This document shows positions 34,401 to 45,813 of a stretch of DNA of 64,000 nt, one piece after another. The notes beneath the pieces are model-generated. The model was given only the letters and a program-made list of their open reading frames with translations, was not told the origin of the DNA and made no database searches. Source of the stretch: Spirogloea muscicola (lineage: Eukaryota; Streptophyta; Zygnematophyceae; Spirogloeales; Spirogloeaceae); assembly GCA_009602725.1 (NCBI GenBank), contig WELB01000084.1:128152-192151 (forward strand), in the 5' to 3' direction. The translations under genes were made by a program, and so were the position numbers. How positions within the stretch are numbered: position 1 is the stretch's first letter; the number at the start of each line of letters is the position of its first letter.

Positions 34401-36326
34401 TTCGCAGTGTGTCCACCAGGACATGCTTCTGCCATCAGCAAGTGCGAGGAACGATCAGAGAGCTTCGCGAAGCAAGGTTAAGCTCTGGCCTCTGTCTAGA
34501 AGCACAGGGCTGATCCAGCTTGCAAATCTCGTCAAGTCTTTAAGCTTAGTGCAGCTCGATGATAAAGACCTATTAAAGTACAGATTCAAGGTTGAAGAGT
34601 TGCTAAGAAAGACTCACCAGCCAGCCAGTAGCAAGGGGCATGTCAAAGCCAACGCTCATTTGGCCGCTGCGGTCGCCGATAGAGACACCTAGATCTACAA
34701 ATGGCATCCCCACAAACGTGTACAGAAGTGCTCTTCCATCGAAGGCTGGGTCTAATCTGACCTGCGGCCAAGCTCAGCAGGACACTGCAAGTCAAGAGCT
34801 GCCAATCAATGTGTGAATTACAGGTCAATGGGATCCACTGACAGTTCCCAATGTCATGCCTGCAAGGTCTTTCCCTGAGGAAGGAAGCATCAACCGTCAC
34901 TACTGACGAACCTCTGACGTTGGCATCAGGATTACTCACATTCCCGGTCATCTGAAGGCGGTTCACGACGATTTTGACCGTGCCCTTGGCGGCGCTGCCA
35001 AACCTAGTCGCGAGTACTACATTAAGGTCGCTGGTCCGCCATCTGAAACCTGCATACAGAGCTGTCTGCATTCGGTTCTCAGCGAGACTCTGCCACGACA
35101 TCCCCTCCAACACACTGTATGGACTTGGACCAGAATGAGTCATTCAAGTGCAGAACAACAGGTCAGTGGACACGGTAACTGCATTGCTGTCACTGAGGAC
35201 ATTGACAACAACAGGGTTGCCAAGCAACATGTCACAGTAGTCAGGCTTCAGGTCTGCACACTGGTGACGGATAAAAACGAATTTGATCATTGCCTGGAGC
35301 TCATGCCAGCTGGGGAGATGACTTACATGCCAGCCAAGTGTGGACACGGAGTGACTCACCTGGCCATTGACGTCCACAGACCACTGCACGTCGTCCAGGC
35401 CGACCTCAGGGCAAGTGGAGCCCAACACAAAGCTCTCCACTTGGACGCTCCGCTGCGGCCAAATGCAGCATGGAATCAAGCCTCTTAGGCAGAGGGTGGA
35501 GCTGAAGCCGGTGCATCAAGTAGACATCCTCACAAAAGCTAGAGATGCTCAAAAACTGTGTTCAGTGCGACGTGGATGCTCACCATGAAAGAAGGCTTCC
35601 TCTGCGTCAGTGTCTCCTGCACGAACGACCTGAGGTGCCTCTGCACGCTCGGCTCCAGCAGGTTGGCCCACATTGTCTGCGCCAGCTTGTTCAGCCACTC
35701 GCAGGACTCCTTCTTTGTGGACTCCTGCATTATCCCAAGACTTACCACAATCATCAGACTGCCAGACGTAATTGGACCTCTAGTAACGTAGTCTGCTCTC
35801 CTTTGAAGCGCTTATCCATTTCATTAAGGACATGACAGGGAAAGGTAATGTCGTAGGCAACCTGAGCATGCGAGCGTCATTCGCAGGGGAGAGGCCGAGT
35901 GAGGGCCAGAACCTGGGAACCGAGGAGGCTGCGCAGCGCCTGGAAGCTGCGGATCTCGGCCGCCTCTCGCCTTCTCAGCCTCTCAGCCTGCGAAGCCGAA
36001 CCCATCGCCGCACCACGGCGTTGCAGTGCTCGCACGACAATGCGCATCGCTCGTCCCGATGACTGCGAGCAGTCGCTAGGCGGGCCGGAGGTCCACAAGG
36101 CTCGCCGGCTCACCTGTAACGCTAGCGAGAGGCCAGTCACGAGCAGGAGCGACGCGGGAAGCGAGAGCTGTAGCAAGGTGTGCAGGGCCGCGGCGGCGGC
36201 GGCGAGGAGCGCGAGGTGCAGCGCGAAGGATGCCATGGCGCCGGGGTAGCCGGCGAGCGCAGGCCGCCGCTCCCCCTCCGACGAGGCCTCTGCGGGCCGC
36301 GAGCGTCGCCCGTGGCCGTCCATCAT
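31458..36326 (-). CDS. SMP- and C2-domain protein, synaptotagmin/NTMC2-like
   Basis: Probably an ER-anchored lipid-transfer protein at membrane contact sites. Order: start MMDGHGRRSR at 36326; two hydrophobic segments (MASFALHLALLAAAAAAL and LPASLLLVTGLSLAL) in exon 36326-36114; a basic linker (36062-35913); SMP domain over 35724-35584 (CEWLNKLAQTMWANLL), 35452-35360, about 35049-34940 and 34765-34630; C2-like segments at about 34430-34085, 33940-33799, 33625-33420, 33215-32950 (WNETFSF), 32655-32510 and 32290-32110 (TTPQWYQTLQF); a further segment ending 31799; and a final coiled coil (31715-31458). The donor at 33798 is GC (AAG|GCAAGT). A 51-base open intron at 36113-36063 may instead be coding. 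Some internal junctions are approximate. The upstream region is an N gap. Confidence 0.72.
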
Positions 36327-36372
36327 TCCCGCGCCGCCGCCGCCGCCGCCGCCGCGGTCTTCGCCGCCCGCT

Positions 36373-36384
36373 AGATCGGAAGAG
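36373..36384. other. Illumina adapter stub at gap edge
   Basis: AGATCGGAAGAG, identical to the start of the standard Illumina adapter, sits directly against the N run. This is sequencing contamination, not genome sequence. Confidence 0.9.
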
Positions 36385-36847
36385 NNNNNNNNNNNNNNNN
36401 NNNNNNNNNNNNNNNNNNNNNNNNNNNNNNNNNNNNNNNNNNNNNNNNNNNNNNNNNNNNNNNNNNNNNNNNNNNNNNNNNNNNNNNNNNNNNNNNNNNN
36501 NNNNNNNNNNNNNNNNNNNNNNNNNNNNNNNNNNNNNNNNNNNNNNNNNNNNNNNNNNNNNNNNNNNNNNNNNNNNNNNNNNNNNNNNNNNNNNNNNNNN
36601 NNNNNNNNNNNNNNNNNNNNNNNNNNNNNNNNNNNNNNNNNNNNNNNNNNNNNNNNNNNNNNNNNNNNNNNNNNNNNNNNNNNNNNNNNNNNNNNNNNNN
36701 NNNNNNNNNNNNNNNNNNNNNNNNNNNNNNNNNNNNNNNNNNNNNNNNNNNNNNNNNNNNNNNNNNNNNNNNNNNNNNNNNNNNNNNNNNNNNNNNNNNN
36801 NNNNNNNNNNNNNNNNNNNNNNNNNNNNNNNNNNNNNNNNNNNNNNN
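36385..36847. other. Assembly gap, 463 N
   Basis: Unknown bases between the diverging SMP-C2 gene and the uridine-kinase remnant, which would hold both promoters. Confidence 1.
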
Positions 36848-36932
36848 CGGTAGCGTGGCGTGCGCTCCACCCGAGGCGCGGCGCCCCGCCGCCGCCGCCG
36901 CCGCCGGAGGGCCGGGCCAGGCCCGCAGCGCC

Positions 36933-38391
36933 TTCCTCATCGGCGTCTCCGGCGGCACGGCGTCCGGCAAGACCAGCGTCTGCGGCGCCATCATGGACGA
37001 GCTCCGCGACTAGAACGACGGCCACGTTGTCAGCCTCTCCCAGGTGCGCGCGCAAGCAGCGGCTGGCGCTGGCGCTCAGTCTTGGCACCGTAGCGTTTCA
37101 GTGACGAGTCCTGAGATGAGATAGCCCTCAGGGTCTATCTGTGCGAGGAACGAACGCCAAGCCAATGCAGGTAGCACAAGTCCCAGGGGGAGGGAAGGCG
37201 TAGGTGATATGGTAGTACCTCCAAAAGGTTTTACTTCGGAGGAGGCCCACAGCGAGGCCGGCTTTGGCTTTGGCCTTGACAGTGTCGCATGCCCATGGTC
37301 GCTCTCCGTCACGGCTTACTCTCAGGGCCATCGTGCGCGCAGCCTAGACCCTACATTCCACAGCTCAGACCCCAACGGAAATGCTGGAAGCGCACCTTCC
37401 TTAAACCTCAGAAGCAAGTGATGCAGACTCGGCCGTTGCCTTCAGGACTCGTTCTACCGGGACCTCACCGCGCGCGAGCGCATGGACCTGGAGCGATACA
37501 GCTTCGACCACCCGGACAAATTCAACGTCGCGGAGCTGCGGGCGGCGATGCAGAAGCTCAAGGCCGGCCAGCGCGTCGAGTTACCCCAGTACGACTACGT
37601 CAGCTGCGCGCGGCTGCCCGGCACCACGGTGCTGCACTGAGCTTCGTGGTACGCAGAGCTGATTCGACATTCTGCAGTTAATGGGTCGCAGAGCTTGTTG
37701 TTTGGCCACAACTCATCTTGACTGCCGATTCATCTGCTGCAGCGGGTGCTGCTTGAAGGGATACTTGTGTTCCACAACAAGGAGCTGTGAGACCTATTTG
37801 ACATCAAGGTCTTTGTTGATACCGACCCTGACACTCGGCTGGCTCGAAGAGCACCTGAGCTTAAGAGCGCTTAAGTTCGCCTGATGTTTCCCAGCAACTT
37901 TAATCTTGCCCTCAGTTAGCAGCTTGAGTATGTGGACTAGGGTTGAGGCTGCAGTAAAGGAAGCTGCAGAAGGACAAAAGTCGAGCGACCCCCCCAAGAG
38001 TGAGTGCAGGATCCGGCGAGAATTGTGGAGTGAGGCAGGATGTGCGACAGATGCTGGACCGATATGAGCTCGGTGTGAAGCCGAGCTTTGAGCAATTCAT
38101 CCTGCCCACCAAGGCCCATGCTGATATCATTGTACGCACGCCTGCCCTCGGATCTCCGCTATTGTGTTATCACTTGTAGTCGTGGCTGATGAATGGCTGT
38201 GACTGACTGCCACTGTGACAAACTTGCTGGATGTGACATGATGAAGCCGCCTCAAGAACCACTCTACGCAATGAGTGCAGCTGCCCAGGGGTGCCATGAA
38301 CACCGTCGCCGTGGCCGTCATTGTGGAGCACATTCGCACGATACTCCGGCACGCTCGGAGCAGCACGGAGCAGGCAGCCATGAACAGTTAA
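36933..38391 (+). pseudogene. Uridine (uridine-cytidine) kinase pseudogene
   Basis: Homologous to kinases that phosphorylate uridine and cytidine in pyrimidine salvage. Exon-like segments: 36933-37043 (P-loop GVSGGTASGKTS), 37446-37628 (DSFYRDLTARE, YSFDHPDKFN), 37743 to about 37850 (LLEGILVFHNKEL, FVDTDPDTRLARR), about 38010-38131 (VKPSFEQFILPTKAHADII) and from 38281 (PRGAMNTVAVAVIVEHIRT). Lesions: TAG at 37011 in place of an expected sense codon; TGA after HNKEL where the family has arginine; and a further TGA plus two apparent single-base losses at about 38018-38045. Splice sites remain recognisable, so decay is recent or the sequence is faulty. The 5' part abuts the gap. Confidence 0.75.
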
Positions 38392-38662
38392 GTACTTGTA
38401 CAAGCCAGGCGCCCGCAACCATTCTTTCATTTATGGAGCCAACCTCGAGCTGGTGCTAGGGCTGCCACCAACTCCAGGCAAGACAGGAAGATGTTAAGCG
38501 GGCTCGTTGTGGCAGCCAGCAGATGCGAGCCGCCAGCAATGGACTTTGCGGCAATGTCAGCTCGCTTAGGAATGGTATGCCTGCACTGTTGCTGCATGAG
38601 GGGCCTGCTGCTGCCATTGTCGAATTATTTGCTGTCTGCTGCAGCGGTCAGCTTGCTGCGAC

Positions 38663-39340
38663 TCAGGGCAGCAGGCGGCGGGCCCTCCGCCGGCCACGGC
38701 TGAGCTGCCGGTGGAGGAGCACGCCCATAGCGTAGGCGGCTGCGGCGACGACGTAGGCTGCTGCGAGCCAGCGGTGGCCCAGAGCTCGTGCAGCGAGCGC
38801 CGCAACAAGTAGAACGACAAGGAGGACCAGCCACAGGCGCGACTTGCGCCCGTCTTTCCTGTAATCAGCGAAGCGTTGTGGCGTTTCGTCAGGTCACCCA
38901 ATAGGTGGCGGCCCGCGCCGTGAGTCAGTGGTTGTAGTAGCAGCAGAGGCAGCTGGTCCGCAGCTTAATGCTGTGGGGCGCAGCAAATGCAGCTATGATA
39001 GATTGGCACGAATGCAGCAACACTGTAACTGCAGCACTGGGTGCTGTCCAACCGCCGTTTGCTGGCATGCAGCTTCCCTGCCGCTGCGGCAGCGCAGAGT
39101 CTCTGAAGCGTAGCGGCAATGGTACGACGGCGGCAGTGGCAGAGGGCAGGCCGCCCACCTCGCGGTGCGGGTGAAGAACTGCGCGGCGGACCACTGGTAG
39201 CTGCTGCGCTGCTGGTACTCTTGCAGCTGCTCCGCAAGGTTCTTGCGCGTGATACGGCCGGCGCCGCCGCCGCCGAAGCCGCCGCCGCCGCCGCCATGGC
39301 CAGCCTCCGCGCTTGCCGGCGTCCCGATGCGTCGCTGCCG
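38663..39340 (-). CDS. Small two-helix membrane protein, partial
   Basis: Two exons, about 39340-39158 and 38858-38663, splice in phase. A glycine-rich stretch is followed by ITRKNLAEQLQEYQQRSSYQ and AAQFFTRTARKDGRKSR, then two hydrophobic helices (LWLVLLVVLLVAALAARAL and WLAAAYVVAAAAYAMGVLL) and a basic tail ending RRRARRLLP. It vaguely recalls a plant-conserved small membrane protein with a leucine-x-EYQ-x-RS motif (memory only). No ATG is open in the first visible exon, which seems to begin at an acceptor next to telomere-like repeats, so the start exon lies inside the EIF1AD locus on the other strand. Function unknown. Confidence 0.6.
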
Positions 39341-39400
39341 CCCCTAAACCCTAACTCCTCAAACCCTGAACCTTCAACCCCGAACCGCCGCGGGGCACAG

Positions 39401-40612
39401 GTGGAGGGCGCAGACGGCCGCACCACGCTCGCGCTGCTGCCGGCCAAGTTCCGCAAGCTCCTCTGGCTCAAGCGCGGTGCGTGCGCCGAGCTCCGGCCCT
39501 CGACACTGCATCTCAGAACTCCTCCTCATCCGCTGCGTGCTCAGACCCTCGCGCCGTTCAATGCTGAACCCATCACTCCAAATCCTCAACATCACATCAC
39601 AGAAGCCTGCTTCCTCTATCCACTTCCTGTAGCTGGGCCTGCCCAATCCACCAGATCACGCCGCCCCAGACCACGAACCCAAGAGTGCCACGCGCCTGCA
39701 GCCCGGCTGTCACAACTTGTCCTGGATGTGATCAACCACAGCACCGGCCACGCCAAACCACCCTGCTCCCGCTGCTCGAGTAGCACTGCTGGCTGTCAGG
39801 CCGGCCGGGGCATCCTTCCCTGATACTACATCCTTTCCCGGTATTGGTCGCACCTCACCTCCGCTCGGAGCTTGCCTGCAGGCAATTATGTGATCGTGGA
39901 TGTCGGAGAACGTGAGCGTGTGGAGGCAGACGGTGGCAAGGTCACAGGCACAATCATGCACGTCCTCTACAGTGACCACGTGCGCTGGCTCCAAGCAGCC
40001 CAGCTCTGGTTGGCCCCCACTCCCCACAATTTGCACTGTTCCAAGGCCAGTGGAGGAGGAAGCTCTCTGCTTCACACTTGCCACTGGAACTGAATCACAG
40101 CTCAGGGTAATGCTGTGTCAGGGTCATCATCTAGGCTCAACAAGAATTTCTGGGCAGCTTTGCAATTATAGACGGATGACTGTGGAAGTGCGCTGAGGGC
40201 TGCAGATTGCCTTGGGTTGTGCAGGCCTGCGGCCTTCGCCAGCCCCCCAATGCCGCCAGTGTTCTTGGAGGAGGCCGGCTCCCAGGTCGATGAGCAGGCG
40301 ACACTTGCTTCTCACGAGCCTCTGAATACGTCAAAAGCGGCAGAAGGCCAGGCTGCGGGGACCAGCAGAGCGGATGCTTCGGACACAGTGCAGCCTCAAG
40401 CGGTCAGCTGCAAGCGGCACAGTGTCACAAATGGCCGTTGTTTGAGTTCCACCAGCGACGAGCACGAGAAGGAGGGCGAGGATGAGGTGGAGGAGGAAGA
40501 TGATGAAGAAGACGACCTTCCGCCGTTAGAGGCCAACTGCAATCGATACAGAGGCCCGCACAGCCAGCTGCAAAATCAAGAATCCAGCTCCGACAGCGAC
40601 GAGTTTGGATGA
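39401..40612 (+). CDS. EIF1AD: eIF1A-domain protein (EIF1AD-like), 5' exon not found
   Basis: RNA-binding OB-fold protein related to translation factor eIF1A and conserved in plants and animals. Exons 39401-39476, 39882-40008 and 40225-40612 are in phase. They encode TTLALLPAKFRKLLWLKRG, then NYVIVDVGERERVEADGGKV and VLYSDHVRWLQ, then a serine-rich and acidic tail with the family signature DLPPLEANCNR and end at SDSDEFG. The N-terminal exon, expected to encode the first OB strands, was not identified. The ATG at 39293 opens a frame that does not resemble the family. The preceding intron contains ccctaaaccctaac-type units (39339-39380). Convergent with the next gene, 124 bases away. Confidence 0.85.
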
Positions 40613-40736
40613 CAGTGGACTATTTGGTGCACAAGAACGTGCCTTTGCTGCTTGGGCATCTTGTCATGCGCTGCTAGCCGTTAACCTATTGGTCGCTCAG
40701 TGGCCATTCTAGTCTCTATGAGTGCCACCACAGAGC

Positions 40737-42180
40737 TCACTCACGCTTGCTACGCTTGTCAGTCCTGCCGCGGGCCCCTCCCCGCCCTCTGCCCCTGCTG
40801 CCACCGCCTCCTCCCCGTCCCGGCCCGCTGTCACCAGCCGCCCCTCGTTTTCGCTTCGTGCCTCTGCCGCCCCGACTACCGCGAGACCTGCCGGTGGAGC
40901 CATTGGACAGGCCTCGGGCGTGGGCAGGCTTTCTGCCTCCTCGCCTCCCCTTGGTGTCCTCCTCGGGCTCCTTGCCTCCACCCTCGACACCATCGGCATC
41001 CTGCTCGTCCTCGTCCTCCTCGTCCTCCTCGTTGTCAGAGATGATGAGGGCTTCCACCACATCCTCGTCCTCAGACACCACAGGCCTGCCGTTGCTTGCA
41101 GTCTTCTGCTTGGCCCTGCCACAGCACATGTGCAAGCAGTAACTTTGGACCTCTGCCGTCTCAGCGACCCACGCCGAAAGAGCCCTTACGAGCATGCCTA
41201 ACTGTTATCCTCACAGGACTTGAAGAGTACAGATCTGGGATAAGGCCGTTATCAGATGTACTTCAAGGTCACACTCCGCCCAATGCTTCGAACACTCCGG
41301 CTTGTGCAATTGGCAATGAAATGACTCACTCCTTCTGAGGAAGCCACTCTGTGCTGAACGCCGCCTGGCCCTCAGTGTCCTCCATATCGATAGCAACGGT
41401 CTCCCCTTCCGCCGGCTGTCTGTCCGGTAGTTCTTCTGCTTCTGTGGCTTGAAGTTGAACTTGTGCATGCCGCTTCTCGCCTCGAACCTCCACACTGAGA
41501 GACTCCCAATGTTGGACAAGTGGTGCCCATTTTTCAGCATGATTTTAAGACTGGCTGAGGACAAGTCGCCAATTGTAATCGCCAATTGAGCTTCTGCTGG
41601 CCTACTTATGTAAGACATACACAAGAGCAACTGCCAAAATCTCATCTCGAGCATCCACTTTTGATGAGCTCCTTCGCATTCGCCCGTTCAACCCTCTCTC
41701 TCTCAGCTTTTCGAAATTTTCGAAGTTTTCGGTCAATGTTTTTTGGTCAATGTTGGGGACATTGACCGAGCAGGAAATAATCATCGGACCTGGAAGACGA
41801 GAGGCTGGAGCGCCGCCGCTGCGCTTGCTCCTTCAGCTGCGTAGCATAGATGACCAGGGTGCTCCTTCCCTTGTCGCGCTCATCCTGCATCAATTTGCAT
41901 CAGTAGACAACATATGCACCTATAAGGCCACAACATAATGTACTCAATAAGCAAACCACCATGCGAGCAAAGGAGTAAGCCCTCTTGTATACATCATAAA
42001 TAATTCTTGCTTAAATGCACAACCGCCGAGTTCGTCTGAAAAAATCACAAACAGCTACTTGTGCCCTCGCTTGACCAAGTAACTTGCCTGCAGAAAGGCC
42101 TTCGCGGATGCCAAGTCCTTGGGACCGAAGCTCACCCCGCTCCTTTTTCTTTCCACCATCTCGATGTTCCTCTCTGTCTG
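40737..42180 (-). CDS. Unrecognised basic/acidic nuclear-type protein, partial
   Basis: Four exon-like segments join in phase on the minus strand: about 42180-42088 (VERKRSGVSFGPKDLASAK), about 41893-41793 (DKGRSTLVIYATQLKEQAQ), about 41500-41335 (EVRGEKRHAQVQLQATEAEE, ending FSTEWLPQK) and about 41120-40737. The last has a long acidic run (SDNEEDEEDEDEQ), then arginine/glycine-rich GAR repeats (RGSRGGRGTKRKRG, RGRGRGGARGR), ending DKRSKRE. The first donor is a perfect GC site (CAG|GCAAGT at 42087). The 5' end meets a lone N at 42186 and the oppositely oriented ABC1 kinase. The RGG tail suggests a nucleic-acid-binding nuclear protein; no family is claimed. Confidence 0.5.
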
Positions 42181-42187
42181 AGGGCNC

Positions 42188-44988
42188 GCTGTGGCCTCCG
42201 AGTGGCTGGCGGCACAGCTCCAGGGCGCCGCCGCCGCGGCGCCGCCGGGCCCGGTGCAGCTGCGGCGGCTCTTCGAGCGCCTCGGGGCCACCTACGTCAA
42301 GCTCGGCCAGGTGGGGCCGGGGCTCAGAGCAGCGCCCGCCGTGGCCCTTCCTGACACTGTTGGCCTAGGGCTTAGGGGTTTGGATTAGGGTTTGCGGTTA
42401 CCGAAGCTGCCGGCTGACTGGTCATGCTACTGGTAGCCGCTCCGGTAAACCCTGAACCCCCATGACCCTAAACCCTAGCCGTCTCGCGTATCGCCGTGGC
42501 CCTCCAAGGCCCTGGACTCTTAACACCAGACCCTGACCCACCAAAGCTGCCAGCTGGCTGGTCATGCTACTGGCACGGCCGTGCTTAAACCCCTAAACCC
42601 TAAGCCCATTACCCGAATCTCCATGGCACTGAACCCCAGCCGTCATGGGTATTGCACTTGATCCCACCAAGGCTGCCGGCTGACTGGTCATGCTACTGGC
42701 ACGGCCGTGCCGCTAAACCCCGAACCTCCATGGCACTAAACCCCAGCCGTCATCGGTGTTGCAGTTCATCGCGTCGGCGCCGACGCTCTTCCCTGCCGAG
42801 TACGTGGCGGAGTTCCAGGCCTGCCTGGACTCCACGCCGCCGGTGCCGTGGGAGGCTGTGCGGGCGACGCTGGCCGCCGAGCTGGGCCGCCCTCTGGACG
42901 AGGTGTACGAGTTCGTCGACCCTGCGCCGCTGGCGTCGGCGTCCATCGCCCAGGTGCACGCCGCGCGGCTGCGCGGCAGCCGCAAGGACGTCGTCATCAA
43001 GGTCCTCAAGCCTGGCGTCGAGGACGTCCTCGCCACCGACCTGAACTTCCTCTACATCGCCGTCCGCGTGCTCGACTTCCTCAACCCCGAGCTCAGCCGC
43101 ACATCGCTGGTCAGTCCTGCGCATGCACCCGCAGAGCATGCGGTGCGGGGATCATTCAAGCGCTATTGTCTGCCGAGCCACTGGTGACGCCGTCAGGCAG
43201 TTATTCTGCACTTACGGGCTCGCTGATCTGCAGCATCATGACTTGCAGACCTAGTGCCGTATGGTTGCTGCAAGTGCAGCTTGATTCAGTTTCCGAGTAT
43301 CCTAGACCCTCCATCAATCAATCTGCATACATCAGATCTGCTGAAGCCCGCCATCGCAAATACCACTTGCAGGTGAATATTGTAAGCGACATTCGTGCAT
43401 CCATGCTTGACGAAGTGGACCTGCGCAAGGAGGCTGTCAACATCGAGGCCTTCCGGAGCTACGTGGAGGCGGCGGGCCTGTCACGGCAGGCAACGGCGCC
43501 GCAGATATACCGCCACTGCTCCACACGGCGCGTGCTCACGCTCGAGCGGTTGTATGGGGTGCCGCTCATTGACCTCCAAAGCCTTCGGTCGATTACCCCC
43601 AACCCCGAAGCTACGCTCATCAGTGCCCTCAATGTCTGGTACACTCTGGCAGCCGTGACTCTGACTTTGACTTTGCCTTCCATACTCAGAGGAAGAATCA
43701 CAAGCTTCCTCAACCTGCTGACAGTTATGATACAACCCAAAGGTTCTGGCGAGATGGTGGTTGCTAAACCGCACCTGTACCTCCATGACGATGCTTGTGC
43801 CTCGCAGGTTTGGGAGCCTCTTGGCTTGTGAGACCTTCCACGCCGACGTCCACGCTGGCAACCTCCTTGTGCTGCAGGATGGCAGGGTCGGGTTCATTGA
43901 CTTTGGTGCGTGCATTTGCTCTTCACCTAGTGGTCTTTCCTGATGCTGATATTTCTGGTCCTAGCTCTACACAAGCTACAGACGCGTGCAAGTTGACATT
44001 TGATCCTCCTGTGGAATGCCCCTGTTGGCCCTACTTGCACCAGCGACTGCTCTATAGTACATTGTACACAGTATGGTGTCTCTTATGGGTGTGGGGTCTT
44101 GGCAAGCAGGCATTGTCGGCAGGATCTCTCCGCCCACCTGGGCTGCCGTCCAGACATTCCTGGGCGCTGTGGGCAGCAGCGAGTACCGGGCGATGGCGAT
44201 GGCGCTTACGCAGATGGGCGCGACCAGTGAGCAGGTGGACCTGGACAGCTTCACCCGGGACCTCGAGAAGATCTTCTCAACGGTCCGGGTAAGGCATTGA
44301 GCACCACCACTGGTGATGCCATCACGTCTTGTGCATTGCTACAGCTCTTTGATGGGCGGCGGAGCAGACCTGTCCTCTTCGCATTGCCATGTCAGTGCCT
44401 TGTTGTTTGTGTGGAGCAGAACGGGCCGCTGCTATTCTGCTGAGGCGGAGATTAGTCCGTGCAGGACATGGATGCCGAGGTGCTGATTACGGGGGCACAG
44501 AACGGCGGCAGCCAGGCACAGTCGGTAGCCGCCTCGCTCAACATGAACGACCAGCAAGTCAATGCCCTCCTGCTTGACGTCGTGAGTCCAGCTGCCTTTG
44601 TCCCATTGCTCGTGCCGAACAAAGCCCAGCAGACCTCGTCTGGCCCCTGACAAGCCAGCCTCTTGGCAGCTTGAAGGGCGCATGGCCTTGTGCAGAATCG
44701 GCTTCCATCGATTGCATCTTGGTCATGAAGTTGACTAATGCAGGATCACATGCCGTGTCGTAAAAGGTGCGTGTGAGCGAGACGTACGGCCTGCGCTTCC
44801 CACGCGAGTTCGGTTTGCTGCTCAAGCAGCTGCTCTACTTCGACCGATACACGCGGTTGCTTGCGCCCTCTTTGAACCTCCTGGACGATGACAGGGTCAA
44901 CCTTGGGGCAGGAGCCAGCAGACCCGATCCTTACCACAGCCACCCTGCACTGGATCGCGTGGCCCCACCTGGAGGAAGTGGGATTTGA
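42188..44988 (+). CDS. ABC1/UbiB-family atypical protein kinase, 5' end incomplete
   Basis: ADCK/ABC1K-type kinase, in plants mostly plastid or mitochondrial and linked to prenylquinone metabolism. Exons: up to 42310, 42765-43109, 43373-43638, 43808-43905, 44110-44288, 44465-44581, 44767-44988, all in phase. Family motifs: LGATYVKLGQ (the KxGQ region), LASASIAQVHAA (alanine-rich nucleotide loop), VVIKVLKPGV (lysine), EVDLRKEA, the catalytic FHADVHAGNLL and metal-binding VGFIDFG, and a C-terminal YGLRFPREFGLLLKQ. About 465 residues are visible. The start is missing: the frame enters at a lone N (42186) with no ATG, and transit-peptide sequence is presumably lost. The first intron is a telomere-like minisatellite. 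An AATAAA lies 85 bases past the stop (45073). Confidence 0.92.
42363..42755 (+). repeat. Telomere-like minisatellite in ABC1 kinase intron
   Basis: Three imperfect units, at about 42404, 42545 and 42670 (period 125-140), each run gctgccggctgactggtcat, gctactggcacggccgtg, then a cctaaacccc-type core and ccccagccgtcat. The unit combines TTTAGGG-like sequence with a unique GC-rich half. The last unit runs up to the exon acceptor at 42764. Confidence 0.85.
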
Positions 44989-45813
44989 ATCCATAAAAAC
45001 AAAAGATGTGTTTGGTGGTTGAGCAAATCAATGAGTTCAGCCCCTCAGCCATTCCTCCTGCATTGGACGACTAATAAAAGGACGAAACAGGGAAGGCCAT
45101 ACGGCCAACAGACTTTCTGCCTCACCCAGTTTTGCGCCTCTGCATTCTCAGGCCCCATTCACAGTGGACTCGCAAACTCGCAATTCAAAGGCTTTGTATT
45201 ACACCTGCTAAATTGAGAATGCACTGTCAAAGCACAATCAGAATGTGTAGTGCATGGAGCGAAGCTATACTGGTGACACCAAAAGTAGCAAGAGTTGCCA
45301 AGCAGCAAAGTCGTGCAAGCATTACTAGCTAGCTAAAGCACCTCCTCTGCTGACTTGCTAAGTCGGAGAAGTTCTTGAGAACGGCCATTCTGCTCCCTGC
45401 GAATACAGAACGCACGTGCTCACTCTTGGAGAGCAGGAAACCCAAGAGGCAAGTGAATGACCAGAACGGGCCCTCCATGCAGCGCCTCCCTCCTGTAGCC
45501 AATGGGGCTTGCTGCCAGGAAGCCTTAGGTGCAGAAGCGACTGAGCGCAGAACGTGCACATGCCGGTGGGTCGTCGTCTACCTCTGACCATGCTCAAATG
45601 TGGCTTTGAGAGGCCGCCTGATAAGGAGGCTCTCGTGAGGCAGTGGATGCCTCAAAAGCTGCGTGACAGTTAAAGATCCTCTTGTCTTGCCATCCGGCTC
45701 ATGCGCCACGAGGCTGTCATGCTGGCATCAATGCTCATGTGGCTGAACCCTTCCCCGTGCTGCACAGAAGTGCTCCTTGAAGTGCCGGCCTGCGGCAACC
45801 CCCTCCCCCCCCC
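44989..45813. other. Convergent intergenic spacer, no gene seen
   Basis: Lies between the ABC1 kinase and CWC21 stops. AATAAA at 45073 is a plausible poly(A) signal for the kinase. No RNA gene or conserved frame was found. Confidence 0.55.

Noticed and set aside
37638-37640. TGA after TTVLH as a fourth nonsense change in the uridine kinase
   Set aside because: A donor at 37629 in phase with the next exon puts this TGA inside an intron.
37743-37850. In-frame TGA in the uridine kinase as a selenocysteine codon
   Set aside because: Family members have arginine there, other lesions are present, and no SECIS-like element was seen. Decay is the simpler reading.
38680-38860. RER1 retrieval receptor for the small membrane protein
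   Set aside because: Helix spacing is roughly similar, but the conserved RER1 motifs are absent and only two helices are visible.
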